From Shewanella litoralis (GTDB lineage: Bacteria > Pseudomonadota > Gammaproteobacteria > Enterobacterales > Shewanellaceae), in NCBI RefSeq assembly GCF_009828585.1, contig NZ_WSRZ01000027.1, positions 1 through 50,130 of the forward strand: DNA of 50,130 bases. The letters run 5' to 3'. The notes beneath the pieces were generated by a model. It had not been told where the DNA came from and made no database searches. It saw only the letters and a list, made by a program, of their open reading frames with translations. Below, one piece after another: positions 9,296 through 16,460 of this stretch. Within the stretch, counting starts at the first letter, position 1; every line of letters begins with the position of its first letter. A program made the position numbers and the translations under genes.

Positions 9296-9973
9296 ATGGC
9301 AAATCGTAAGCGCGGTTTTTTCGGATGGACCTGGTACGTAACATGGCGTTTTTTAGCATTACTGACGCTATTGTTGCTATTACTTAGATTTGTCCCGCCA
9401 CCGACAACGTCATTTATGTTACAAAGCGACTATCCTGTGTCGCAACATTGGGTCAGTATTGATGAGCTACCACCCCACATACCGCTCGCCATGGTGGCAT
9501 CAGAAGATCAGCTTTTCCCTGAGCACTTTGGTGTCGATTTTAGCGCTATCACTAAAGCCCTTCAACAGTACGATGATGGTCAGGGCCTGCGTGGTGCCAG
9601 CACTATTACTCAACAAACCGCCAAAAACCTTTTATTATGGCCAGGACAAAGCTTTGTTCGTAAAGGATTAGAAGCCATGCTTGCGGTAGGCCTTGAGGCG
9701 ATTTGGGGCAAAAAACGTATTTTAGAAGTCTACGTAAACGTGGCCGAATTTGGCAAAGGTATTTATGGCGTAGAAGCCGCTAGCCAGCATTATTTTAATA
9801 AACCCGCCAAATACCTTAGCAGCAAAGAAGCAGCAAAACTGGCGGTATTATTGCCAAGCCCGCGTAATCGTAACCCAAACTATTTAACGCCATATCTTAG
9901 CCAACGCGTCGTATGGGTTGAGCGGCAAATGAAACAATTAGGCAGCGCTTATTTAAGCCCTATTCTTAAATAG
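9296..9973 (+). CDS. mtgA: Monofunctional biosynthetic peptidoglycan transglycosylase
   Basis: Polymerises lipid II into glycan strands in the periplasm. At 225 residues it has the expected MtgA length: one N-terminal membrane anchor (about residues 17-34) and a GT51 domain. Catalytic motif 1 reads SEDQLFPEHFGVDF (Glu70), followed by GASTITQQTAKNLLL, the KKRILEVYVNVAEFGKGIYG block and the AAKLAVLLPSPRNRNP end. All GT51 motifs appear intact and no penicillin-binding transpeptidase domain follows. GAGG lies about six bases before the start codon. Confidence 0.96.
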   Translation: MANRKRGFFGWTWYVTWRFLALLTLLLLLLRFVPPPTTSFMLQSDYPVSQHWVSIDELPPHIPLAMVASEDQLFPEHFGVDFSAITKALQQYDDGQGLRGASTITQQTAKNLLLWPGQSFVRKGLEAMLAVGLEAIWGKKRILEVYVNVAEFGKGIYGVEAASQHYFNKPAKYLSSKEAAKLAVLLPSPRNRNPNYLTPYLSQRVVWVERQMKQLGSAYLSPILK

Positions 9974-10007
9974 CCTGAGCTTAGAGAGCTCCTCTTAAAA
10001 ATATAAC

Positions 10008-10066
10008 ATGAGCAATATATTGCTCATTATTCTGGTTTTAGCCATTAACTGCGCAATATCTTGCGC
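10008..10066. repeat. Two related palindromes downstream of mtgA
   Basis: A perfect 20-bp palindrome (10008-10027, core GAGCAATATATTGCTC) is followed 23 bases later by GCGCAA-TATC-TTGCGC (10051-10066). Both share the GCAATAT core. A poorly T-rich stretch follows the first. They may end mtgA transcription or form protein-binding sites for the downstream radical SAM gene. Confidence 0.5.
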
Positions 10067-10198
10067 AAAAGGCACTAATCTGCTGAGTCCGTAGCACTGC
10101 TAACCATTCAAGATGAAAGCCTTAATTAAAGGGATTTGAGCCATTTTTACTGGTAGAATGCAGCCTTATTTCTATTGGCTTTACGATAAAGGCAGGCT

Positions 10199-12133
10199 AT
10201 GACCGTTCTTCTGATGACCCCTCCAATGACCCAACTTAATACGCCGTATCCAGCAACGGCATATTTAACCGGTTTTTTACGTTCACGAGGCTATGAAGCG
10301 GTACAGCGAGATCCTGCCATTGAGTTGTTTCTTGAAATGATGACCGCGCCGGCGCTGGAGGTGATCCGTCAACATGTAGAAGAAAACTTCGAGCACTTTG
10401 AAGACGATGAGCTGCCCGATGCGGTGTTTGATTTTTTAGCTGAGTTTGATCGTTATCATCTCACCGTTGAGCCTGCTATTCGCTTTTTACAAGGCAAAGA
10501 CCCCAGCCTAGCCATGCGCATTAACACCCGTCGTTTTTTACCCGAAGGCCCAGCCTTTGAAGCCATCGCGCAAATGGAAGCCGTGTCGGGCGACGTACTG
10601 CAAGCCGCTTTTGGTAACCTTGGCGTGCAAGATAAAGCTAAATTTCTCGCCACGTTATTTATTAACGATCTGTCGAACGTCATCACCCAAGGCGTTGACC
10701 CTTACTTTGAGGTCAGCCGTTATGGCGAGCGCTTAGCCGCCGCCAACCCAAGCTTTGATAATCTATACGACACCTTGATGGGCGAACCAAGCTTCAGCTC
10801 AGACATTTTAGAGCAGTTGGTTGAGCAATATTTAGAGGAAACCCAGCCAAGCGTAGTCGCATTAACCGTGCCGTTCCCAGGCAATATGCTTGGCGCCTTA
10901 CGCATTGCGCAAACCTGTAAAGCCATTAATCCTGATCTGCCTATCGTTATGGGCGGCGGCTTTGTCAATACCGAGCTTAGGGCATTAAAAGACCCGCGGG
11001 TGTTCGAATTTGTCGACTATATCTGTCTCGACGACGGCGAACGCCCCCTTATTACCTTGCTAGAGTATTTTGAAGGCAAGCGCGGCATTGAAGAGTTAGT
11101 ACGCACTTACTTTCTGGCAGAAGATGAAAATGGTGAACCTTACGTTCATCTTAATCAAAATACTGAGCTGCACGACATTCCCCAATCTGAGGTCGGCGCA
11201 CCAATATACGATGGCCTGCCATTAACCGAATACCTGTCGTTATGTGAAATGCTTAATCCAATGCACCGCATTTGGAGTGACGGTCGCTGGAATAAATTAA
11301 CCATCGCTCATGGGTGTTATTGGCGTAAGTGCAGCTTTTGCGATGTCAGCTTAGATTATATCGACCGCTACGATACCGCAGGCGCAGATGTTCTGGTCGA
11401 CCGTATCGAAGCGCTTGTCGCCGAAACTGGCCAAACTGGTTTTCATTTTGTCGATGAAGCGTTACCACCAAAAACCTTATTCGCATTCGCCAAACGATTG
11501 ATTGAACGTAACGTGGTGATCAGCTGGTGGGGTAATATTCGTTTTGAGCGCACCTTTAGCCCAGCACGTTGTCAGCTATTGGCAGACTCAGGCTGTATCG
11601 CAGTCAGCGGCGGTCTTGAAGTGGCATCAGACAGATTATTAAAACTGATGAAAAAAGGCGTGAGTGTTGAGCGCGTTGCCCAAGTAACCAAGGCATTTAG
11701 TGATGCTGGCATATTGGTACACGCTTATTTGATGTACGGCTTCCCGACTCAAACCGAGCAAGAAACCGTTGATGCATTAGAAATGGTGCGCCAGTTGATG
11801 CAACAAGGTTGTTTCCAGTCGGCCTACTGGCACCGTTTTGTTGCCACAGCCCATAGCCCAATCGGTATGAACCCAGAGGAATTTGGCATCACCCTTGATC
11901 CACGCCCAGAGGTATTTTTTGCTGAAAACGATGTCGACTTTACCGACCCAACCGGCACCGATCACGACATGCTCGGCGAAGGCCTGCGCAAAGCACTTTA
12001 CAACTACATGCACGGTATCGGCTTCGACCAACCCATGAGCTTTTGGTTTGACCAACGTGTGTCACGCACCACGATGAAGAAAGACATGATTTCAAAAGCC
12101 ATTAGCAATTTTATTTTGAGCCAAGAAGAGTAA
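10199..12133 (+). CDS. B12-binding-type radical SAM protein
   Basis: Predicted radical S-adenosylmethionine enzyme, 644 residues, cytoplasmic. The front part (about residues 1-330) contains a Rossmann-like segment TVPFPGNMLGALRIAQ followed by PIVMGGGFVNTE, the arrangement of B12-binding radical SAM proteins, but a DxHxxG cobalamin motif is not evident. The iron-sulfur site is HGCYWRKCSFCDVS, with Cys373, Cys378 and Cys381, a CX4CX2C spacing instead of the usual CX3CX2C. Later SAM-barrel segments are HFVDEALPP and GGLEVASDRLLKLMKKGV. It stands alone with no pathway partners beside it, so the reaction is unknown. Confidence 0.88.
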   Translation: MTVLLMTPPMTQLNTPYPATAYLTGFLRSRGYEAVQRDPAIELFLEMMTAPALEVIRQHVEENFEHFEDDELPDAVFDFLAEFDRYHLTVEPAIRFLQGKDPSLAMRINTRRFLPEGPAFEAIAQMEAVSGDVLQAAFGNLGVQDKAKFLATLFINDLSNVITQGVDPYFEVSRYGERLAAANPSFDNLYDTLMGEPSFSSDILEQLVEQYLEETQPSVVALTVPFPGNMLGALRIAQTCKAINPDLPIVMGGGFVNTELRALKDPRVFEFVDYICLDDGERPLITLLEYFEGKRGIEELVRTYFLAEDENGEPYVHLNQNTELHDIPQSEVGAPIYDGLPLTEYLSLCEMLNPMHRIWSDGRWNKLTIAHGCYWRKCSFCDVSLDYIDRYDTAGADVLVDRIEALVAETGQTGFHFVDEALPPKTLFAFAKRLIERNVVISWWGNIRFERTFSPARCQLLADSGCIAVSGGLEVASDRLLKLMKKGVSVERVAQVTKAFSDAGILVHAYLMYGFPTQTEQETVDALEMVRQLMQQGCFQSAYWHRFVATAHSPIGMNPEEFGITLDPRPEVFFAENDVDFTDPTGTDHDMLGEGLRKALYNYMHGIGFDQPMSFWFDQRVSRTTMKKDMISKAISNFILSQEE

Positions 12134-12232
12134 ATACAAAGGCTGTCTGATGTGAAAGGATTCACAAATGCCGCAATGGTAAGCTTAAGTTTACCGTCGT
12201 TCCCTAATGTCGTCTTTCAGGCAATGCTAAGA

Positions 12233-12306
12233 TCCCGGTTCAAGGACGTTACCGGGAGGAATCCAGCTCTACGCCGTCATCCTCGAGTGCTTTTATCGGG
12301 GATCCA
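12233..12306. repeat. REP-like palindromic pair
   Basis: Two hairpins with the recurrent GTCATTCC...GGAATCCAG-type edges common in intergenic repeats of many Gammaproteobacteria. First, TCCCGGT (12233-12239) pairs with ACCGGGA (12251-12257), followed by GGAATCCAG. Second, GTCATCCTCGA (12276-12286) pairs, with a G-T wobble, with TCGGGGATCCA (12296-12306) around the loop GTGCTTTTA. Confidence 0.65.
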
Positions 12307-12332
12307 GGTGTTTGCTTTGTGCTTATGTACTT

Positions 12333-12519
12333 TATGGCCTGCGGCCAATAACGTCGTGGCGCTTCGCCCACACCAGAGCAAAGGGGTAAAGCGCTTGTCC
12401 CCCTTTGCAAACCCTCAGCGTTCCGGCAACATTTTCGCTTTTTAACCAAACAAAAGCAGCGAAAAAATTGCGACGGAAATTAATCCAGCTTTGGGCCGCG
12501 TTTGTAGTCTGCTTCGGCC
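12333..12519. repeat. Dispersed intergenic repeat, copy A
   Basis: Shares two blocks with copy B near the window end. Block 1 (12333-12377) begins TATGGCCTGC and matches 49783-49827 at 42 of 45 bases. Block 2 core (12482-12519), containing GTTTGTAGTC and ending GCTTCGGCC, matches 49948-49985 at 33 of 38 bases; similarity weakens but continues upstream to about 12456. The spacer between blocks is poorly conserved. There is no plausible reading frame common to both copies and no clear terminal inverted repeat, so it looks like a structured noncoding repeat or the relic of a small element. Confidence 0.8.
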
Positions 12520-12571
12520 TTATTCGAAAATGCTAACGCTTCAGATGGGGCGTCCCTTCCCCTCTAAAGCT

Positions 12572-12593
12572 AGCTGGCCGTCCATGGCCAGCT
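12572..12593. repeat. 8-bp stem hairpin
   Basis: AGCTGGCC (12572-12579) and GGCCAGCT (12586-12593) enclose a six-base loop just after repeat copy A. It has no T-run, so it is not a typical terminator. It may be part of the composite repeat. Confidence 0.5.
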
Positions 12594-12810
12594 CACGTCA
12601 TTTTCTTCAACGGCCTCAAGTTCAGAGTTGCATTTGGCATTTCAAGCAAGGCAGCTAACTCATTTATAGACATAAGCGTGTTAGCTCTATCTGCCATCTT
12701 GATATATCAGAGGAATAAAAGCGTTAGGCTGAATTCTTTATTTTTAAATAAATCACGATAAGAGAGCCTCTTTATGTGTTTACCTGCTTTTATTGTGAAG
12801 AAAAAATTAA

Positions 12811-12906
12811 CAATGGGTGGCACGGTTAAATTTGCCGATCCACCTTGCCGATATTCCTTAACCTGCTGAATTTAAAAGATTCAGCAATGGATAGCATGGT
12901 AAATTT
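12811..12906. repeat. Imperfect 22-bp direct repeat
   Basis: A segment starting CAATGGGTGGCACGG (12811-12833) recurs in diverged form as CAATGGATAGCATGG (12885-12906), both running into AAATTT. The first copy also forms an imperfect hairpin with CCGATCCACC at 12835-12844. No function is evident. Confidence 0.4.
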
Positions 12907-13099
12907 AAAGCATTAAAAGATGAACCTTGATGGTTTTAAGAAGAAACAACATAATCGAAAAATGACGATTGATTGAATGTAAACAAGATGTTAATTTACT
13001 GAAATTAATAACAAGTAAGCAATGTACCCCTTATAAGTATCTATGAGTAATAAGCAGAGATATAGCTAATACATTCCATCCATAATTTGAGGCCCATAT

Positions 13100-13528
13100 A
13101 TGAGAATTAGTTTAGTTTTAATGTCATTATTCATTTTTATGGGGTGTGCATCTACTCCACATTCAGCAACGGAATTAAGAACGGCAGGTAAAGCAAAAAC
13201 GAGTTTCTGCTCCGAAAAAGCGTTCAAAGAAACTGTCGCTATAATCGAAGCTCAGTTACAGAAATGCTTTGCTCATGGAGAGCAAGAGGTTTTCGGTGGG
13301 ACTTCTAATACCTTTATCGAGATGAGTGGTGTAGAGAGCAAGATTGTTACAATGTCTTCTGTAGCCCAAGTTAATTGGAATAGGTTTTATCAAGTAGTTG
13401 TTGATATCAGCGCGCAAGATCAGTGCCCTGCGTTAGTAGAAACGTATGGCATGTCTGATAGCTGGTCTTCTACCACACATTTGGTTCAAGATTGGATTGC
13501 TGGCAATAATCTTGAAAAGTGTAGTTAA
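13100..13528 (+). CDS. Small lipoprotein of unknown function
   Basis: Predicted lipoprotein of 142 residues. The signal MRISLVLMSLFIFMGC gives a lipidated Cys16. The mature part is hydrophilic, with Cys residues at about 37, 56, 114 and 141 that could form two disulfides, and Trp-containing ends (QVNWNRFYQVVV and LVQDWIAG). I do not recognise the family. GAGG lies ten bases before the ATG. The gene is flanked by repeat-rich DNA on the left and by a tRNA on the right; its codons look a little more AT-rich than its neighbours, which would fit acquisition but does not prove it. Confidence 0.7.
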   Translation: MRISLVLMSLFIFMGCASTPHSATELRTAGKAKTSFCSEKAFKETVAIIEAQLQKCFAHGEQEVFGGTSNTFIEMSGVESKIVTMSSVAQVNWNRFYQVVVDISAQDQCPALVETYGMSDSWSSTTHLVQDWIAGNNLEKCS

Positions 13529-13746
13529 GGAAAAATCTGAAGGTCAATACATCCACATCACGAAATCATCATTGCCGTTGTTTAAGTTAAGAATGGTATA
13601 CGTTCAGTAATGGAAAATGGAAAGACATCAACAATAAAAGACCTAACTGCTGGATAAAATCTACCTAATTAAGCGTTATAGATAATTTTTACCCTCTAGC
13701 GGTTGAAAGTAACAGACCTCTGTATTTACCATTGATTTATAAGCAT

Positions 13747-13780
13747 AAAAAAAGCCCCGTTCAATTAAGAACAGGGCTTT
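13747..13780 (-). terminator. Terminator of the tRNA-Leu gene
   Basis: On the minus strand AAAGCCC-T-GTTC pairs with GAAC-G-GGGCTTT around TTAATT and runs into seven T. It starts about six bases after the tRNA CCA end, as expected for a tRNA operon terminator. Confidence 0.88.
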
Positions 13781-13786
13781 AAATAA

Positions 13787-13871
13787 TGGTACCTGAGGTC
13801 GGACTCGAACCGACACGCCGCGAAGCAGGGGATTTTGAATCCCCCATGTATACCAATTTCATCACTCAGGC
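13787..13871 (-). tRNA. tRNA-Leu, anticodon CAA
   Basis: The minus strand folds as an 85-base class II tRNA with encoded CCA. The acceptor arm GCCTGAG pairs with CTCAGGT, the D-loop carries TTGGTA, the anticodon stem GGGGA/TCCCC holds the loop TTCAAAA (anticodon CAA, reading UUG), a long variable arm contains CTGCTTCGCGG, and the T arm GTCGG-TTCGAGT-CCGAC is perfect. A likely promoter lies at 14278-14305, upstream of a partial second copy. It is followed directly by a terminator. Confidence 0.95.
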
Positions 13872-14114
13872 AAAGGCTTTTAAGCTATATTTAGCTTTGC
13901 AAAGTTATCTAAAAAAGACCAAATATCTTTGCAAAACCAAACCAATTTCATCGTACCTACTTTATGTGTTTTTAACCCTGTTGGTAACTAATGTTATTGA
14001 ACAGGCACATAATTATCAATCTAAAAAACTTTGCAAATCTTTGCAAGGGTTTTGAACGTTAATAAATATCTATTAACTAAGTCAATCAACAACTTATTGA
14101 GTTATGTTGAGTAC

Positions 14115-14170
14115 ACGCTGCGAATTTTGAATCCCCCATGTATACCAATTTCATCACTCAGGCAAAGTCT
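14115..14170 (-). pseudogene. Decayed partial copy of tRNA-Leu
   Basis: Bases 14125-14168 repeat the 5' half of the neighbouring tRNA-Leu gene almost exactly, from the acceptor strand GCCTGAG through the D arm and anticodon loop TTCAAAA. The 3' side of the anticodon stem is deleted; a diverged CGCAGCGTGT matches the variable arm CGCGGCGTGT, and the rest is lost. The leader before it also resembles that before the intact gene, so it is best read as the ruined first copy of a tandem tRNA pair. Confidence 0.75.
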
Positions 14171-14277
14171 TTGATGCTTTATAAGCTACGCAAAATCATC
14201 TAGATAAATCACTTTGCAAAACTCACTATAACAATAACACCGATTTCAATTATCATTGTCACAATTGAATGTTGGCG

Positions 14278-14305
14278 ATTATACCTTTGCTTTTGACAAT
14301 GGCAA
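14278..14305 (-). promoter_or_regulatory. Sigma-70 promoter of the tRNA-Leu transcript
   Basis: On the minus strand TTGCCA and TATAAT are 16 bases apart and are followed by a GC-rich CGCC discriminator, as in growth-rate-controlled stable RNA promoters. The transcript would cross the decayed tRNA copy first and then the intact one. Confidence 0.75.
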
Positions 14306-14441
14306 GCCCTTTGGTGATTCTTTTATGTAAAAATCAACTGATTGCTCAAAAGTCATTCGTATGACCTAACCTAGGTTCTATGGTTGTTTTTGTGAGCTAT
14401 TTTGCAAAATTAACCAAATGCTAATACTTAGGATGTGAAGA

Positions 14442-14455
14442 TTGATCGAGATCAT
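14442..14455. promoter_or_regulatory. FNR/EtrA-like site upstream of the DUF3149 gene
   Basis: TTGATCGAGATCAT matches the FNR box TTGAT-N4-ATCAA at nine of ten positions. It lies about 60 bases upstream of the micro-protein start. Oxygen-dependent control is therefore possible but unproven. Confidence 0.5.
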
Positions 14456-14515
14456 TATTCGTATCATTTTTTGACTTTATGATGGACATGATTTCACTTT
14501 CAGAGGATAAGAATC

Positions 14516-14647
14516 ATGGCATTTTGGTTAGATTTAATGTTTGGTAACCCAATTGGATTACTCTCAATGATTGTCATTTTTAGTACATTGGGGATCATTT
14601 CTTATCTGATGTGGATGTTTGTTGTGAAGTCTGCTCCGGTTAAGTGA
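14516..14647 (+). CDS. DUF3149 small membrane protein
   Basis: A 43-residue protein beginning MAFWLDLMFGNPIGLLSM, followed by one membrane helix (about residues 13-37) and a short basic tail ending SAPVK. The opening WLDLMFGNPIGL is what I know of the DUF3149 family of tiny proteins in Shewanella, Vibrio and relatives, whose role is unknown. AGAGGAT lies eight bases before the ATG. An FNR-like site precedes it and a strong terminator follows, so it is transcribed alone. Confidence 0.85.
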   Translation: MAFWLDLMFGNPIGLLSMIVIFSTLGIISYLMWMFVVKSAPVK

Positions 14648-14711
14648 GTCTCTTAAACGGCTAAGTTATTTTACTGCTTATTGTTAAATACTTCCTTGCG
14701 AATGATACAAT

Positions 14712-14740
14712 TAGGGGGCTTTATAGCCCCCATTTTTTTA
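14712..14740. terminator. Terminator between the convergent DUF3149 and SieB-like genes
   Basis: GGGGGCT (14714-14720) pairs with AGCCCCC (14725-14731) around TTAT and is followed by ATTTTTTT. It ends plus-strand transcription of the micro-protein gene; the minus-strand side lacks a comparable T-run. Confidence 0.9.
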
Positions 14741-14752
14741 TTTTGACTGCGC

Positions 14753-15364
14753 TTATGCAGCATGCTTTCTAGCCTGTACAAGGCCGTTAATAAAGTGCGG
14801 TCTGGTCTTAATAAGATAATTCATCTCTTCTGCACTCGGTTCACCTGCGGGTAAACGCAATACATCACGGTTTAGATATATCCGCGCATGCATCGAAATT
14901 TTATAATCTGCTGTCGGTCCCTGTATTGCATAATGGCGCTCATTACCGAGTGTTTCTAAAATATTCGTACTGACAAGGTTTCTTACTGCTAGCTCATTTT
15001 GCGGCAGCGTCAAAATAGTTTGCCCTTGCAAGAAAAACTCTCGCAACAAAGCTCTTTCTGCCGGATCCAATAGCTTTACCTTGGCTTCAATGGTTTCAAC
15101 TGTGCGCTTTTGGCGTAAATTAATAATGGCCTCATCCACCACAAACGCAAAAAGTTGACTGAGAAAATAGGCTACACCTATAATTAAACCCAGCCCAATA
15201 AACTGACCATAATCATTAACAATATGTGCTAATGCTAAACTTGCCAGAATATCCTTAGGTGCAAAAAGTAAAGCGGCACAGGTCACCACCCCCCACGCCA
15301 TTACACTGACGAACACACGTTTGCCGTTCAGTAAATTCATCATACCTATATTCATTTTCATCAT
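14753..15364 (-). CDS. Superinfection exclusion B (SieB)-like membrane protein
   Basis: A 203-residue inner-membrane protein with two N-terminal helices (about residues 16-36 and 53-76), a charged linker, then the cytoplasmic part LLDPAERALLREFFLQGQTILTLPQNELAVRNLV. The pattern LTPEEK-LLR-F--QG--TL-LP-- followed by a segment that senses or wraps a lipid-like element is that of the SieB family, first defined in phages P22 and lambda, although chromosomal members are common. Several Met codons (15364, 15361, 15355) compete as start and the ribosome binding site is weak. The gene lies close to a tRNA-Leu with a partial duplicate, but no other phage gene is visible. Confidence 0.65.
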   Translation of the reverse strand: MMKMNIGMMNLLNGKRVFVSVMAWGVVTCAALLFAPKDILASLALAHIVNDYGQFIGLGLIIGVAYFLSQLFAFVVDEAIINLRQKRTVETIEAKVKLLDPAERALLREFFLQGQTILTLPQNELAVRNLVSTNILETLGNERHYAIQGPTADYKISMHARIYLNRDVLRLPAGEPSAEEMNYLIKTRPHFINGLVQARKHAA

Positions 15365-15662
15365 AGCTCGCTCACAGTGTCAGATTTTTGAACCTAACCC
15401 CAACAAAGCAAAAATAGTGCCAAGAGAATATAAATAACCTGAGTTTGCGATAATAAAACAATGACTAAGAAAAGTTAGGGACTAGAATGCCGTAACAGCC
15501 ATTATTTTAATCTTACGGCCAATAAGGTAGATAGTGGGTGGCGCTCAATATTTTGCGCTTTATCTTTGCTAACATGCTGAACCACTCAAATAGCCAATGA
15601 CGTAAACATATTGAGTGCTTATAAGGCCAGGCGCTTTGATAAATACACCTGCGTTAACAAGC

Positions 15663-16460
15663 TTACTTTGACGCTAATTTAGTGAGAACTCGACTCACCG
15701 CTACAAAAGCAAAAGTGCCAGTAACCATAGTGATTGCACCAAATCCCGATGCACAGTCCATGCGCATGCTACCTTCTGCAGTTGCCTTGGTATTGCATAC
15801 ACTGCCATCGGCTTGTGGGTAGACTAAATGCTGAGTTGAAAAAACCGCATCAACGGCAAATCGACGTTGTACGTTTTTGCTAAAATTATATTCTTTACGC
15901 AATATATTGCGCACCTTAGCCAACAATGGATCTTGGACTGTTTTAGCTAAATCGGTCACTTGAATTAACGTCGGATCAGTCTGGCCACCCGCGCCGCCAA
16001 TCGTTACCAGTGGGATTTTATTACGCTTACACCAGGCGATTAAGCCTGCTTTTTGTTTAACGGCATCGATGCAATCAACCACGTAGTCAATGTTGCCGCC
16101 TTGCGATGTTGGGACAAAATATTGACTTAAATTATCGAGCGTCACAAAGTCTTCCACTTCATTAACCACGCATTCAGGGTTAATCTCGTTAATCCGCTTT
16201 GCCATCACCTCAACTTTAGACTGGCCAATGGTAGAGGTTAATGCGTGAATCTGGCGATTAGTGTTTGTCACGCAAATATCGTCTAAATCAATCAAGGTAA
16301 TTTGGCCAATGCCACTACGAGCTAATGCTTCTGCAACCCAGGTGCCTACTCCGCCAATCCCAACTACCACCACATGAGCCTGCGAGAAAGTCGTTAAAGC
16401 AGCTTGACCATATAAACGACCAACACCAGCAAAACGATGAGTATAAGATTCAGACAACAT
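15663..16460 (-). CDS. tcdA: tRNA threonylcarbamoyladenosine dehydratase
   Basis: Catalyses the ATP-dependent cyclisation of t6A37 to ct6A37 in tRNAs reading ANN codons. At 265 residues it has the E1/ThiF-like layout: nucleotide-binding VVVGIGGVGTWVAEALARSG near residues 30-50, LIDLDDICVTNTNRQ, a Lys-bearing GQSKVEVMAKRI, and the VDCIDAVKQKAGLI segment. The C-terminal hydrophobic stretch AITMVTGTFAFVAVSRVL is normal for the family and may associate with membranes. It is a single gene; the 298 bases downstream (15365-15662) show only AT-rich intergenic DNA. Confidence 0.95.
   Translation of the reverse strand: MLSESYTHRFAGVGRLYGQAALTTFSQAHVVVVGIGGVGTWVAEALARSGIGQITLIDLDDICVTNTNRQIHALTSTIGQSKVEVMAKRINEINPECVVNEVEDFVTLDNLSQYFVPTSQGGNIDYVVDCIDAVKQKAGLIAWCKRNKIPLVTIGGAGGQTDPTLIQVTDLAKTVQDPLLAKVRNILRKEYNFSKNVQRRFAVDAVFSTQHLVYPQADGSVCNTKATAEGSMRMDCASGFGAITMVTGTFAFVAVSRVLTKLASK

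Larger units (their letters stand above)
12134..13099. other. Repeat-rich gene-free region
   Basis: A 966-base stretch without a convincing gene. It holds, in order, two REP-like hairpins (12233-12257 and 12276-12306), copy A of a dispersed repeat (12333-12519), a further hairpin (12572-12593) and AT-rich DNA with an imperfect direct repeat (12811-12833 and 12885-12906). Short open frames here coincide with the repeats and look fortuitous. Confidence 0.7.
13872..14515. other. Region around the tRNA pseudogene
   Basis: No protein gene is visible. It contains the spacer between the two tRNA copies, the partial copy, its promoter (14278-14305), the palindrome AACCTAGGTT (14369-14378) and an FNR-like site (14442-14455). 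The motif CTTTGCAAA recurs at 13895, 13927, 14029 and 14212, with a shortened copy at 14039. Confidence 0.6.

Noticed and set aside
12152-12449. Open frames of 97 (plus) and 66 (minus) residues
   Set aside because: They coincide with REP-like hairpins and repeat copy A, have no family likeness and no good ribosome binding site; the matching copy B does not preserve either frame.
12776-12868. 31-residue frame beginning MCLPAFIVKKK
   Set aside because: Short, without ribosome binding site, and it covers an imperfect repeat and hairpin; not supported as a gene.
13786-14055. 89-residue open frame on the plus strand
   Set aside because: It runs antisense through the whole tRNA-Leu gene and its spacer; tRNA sequence explains the open frame.
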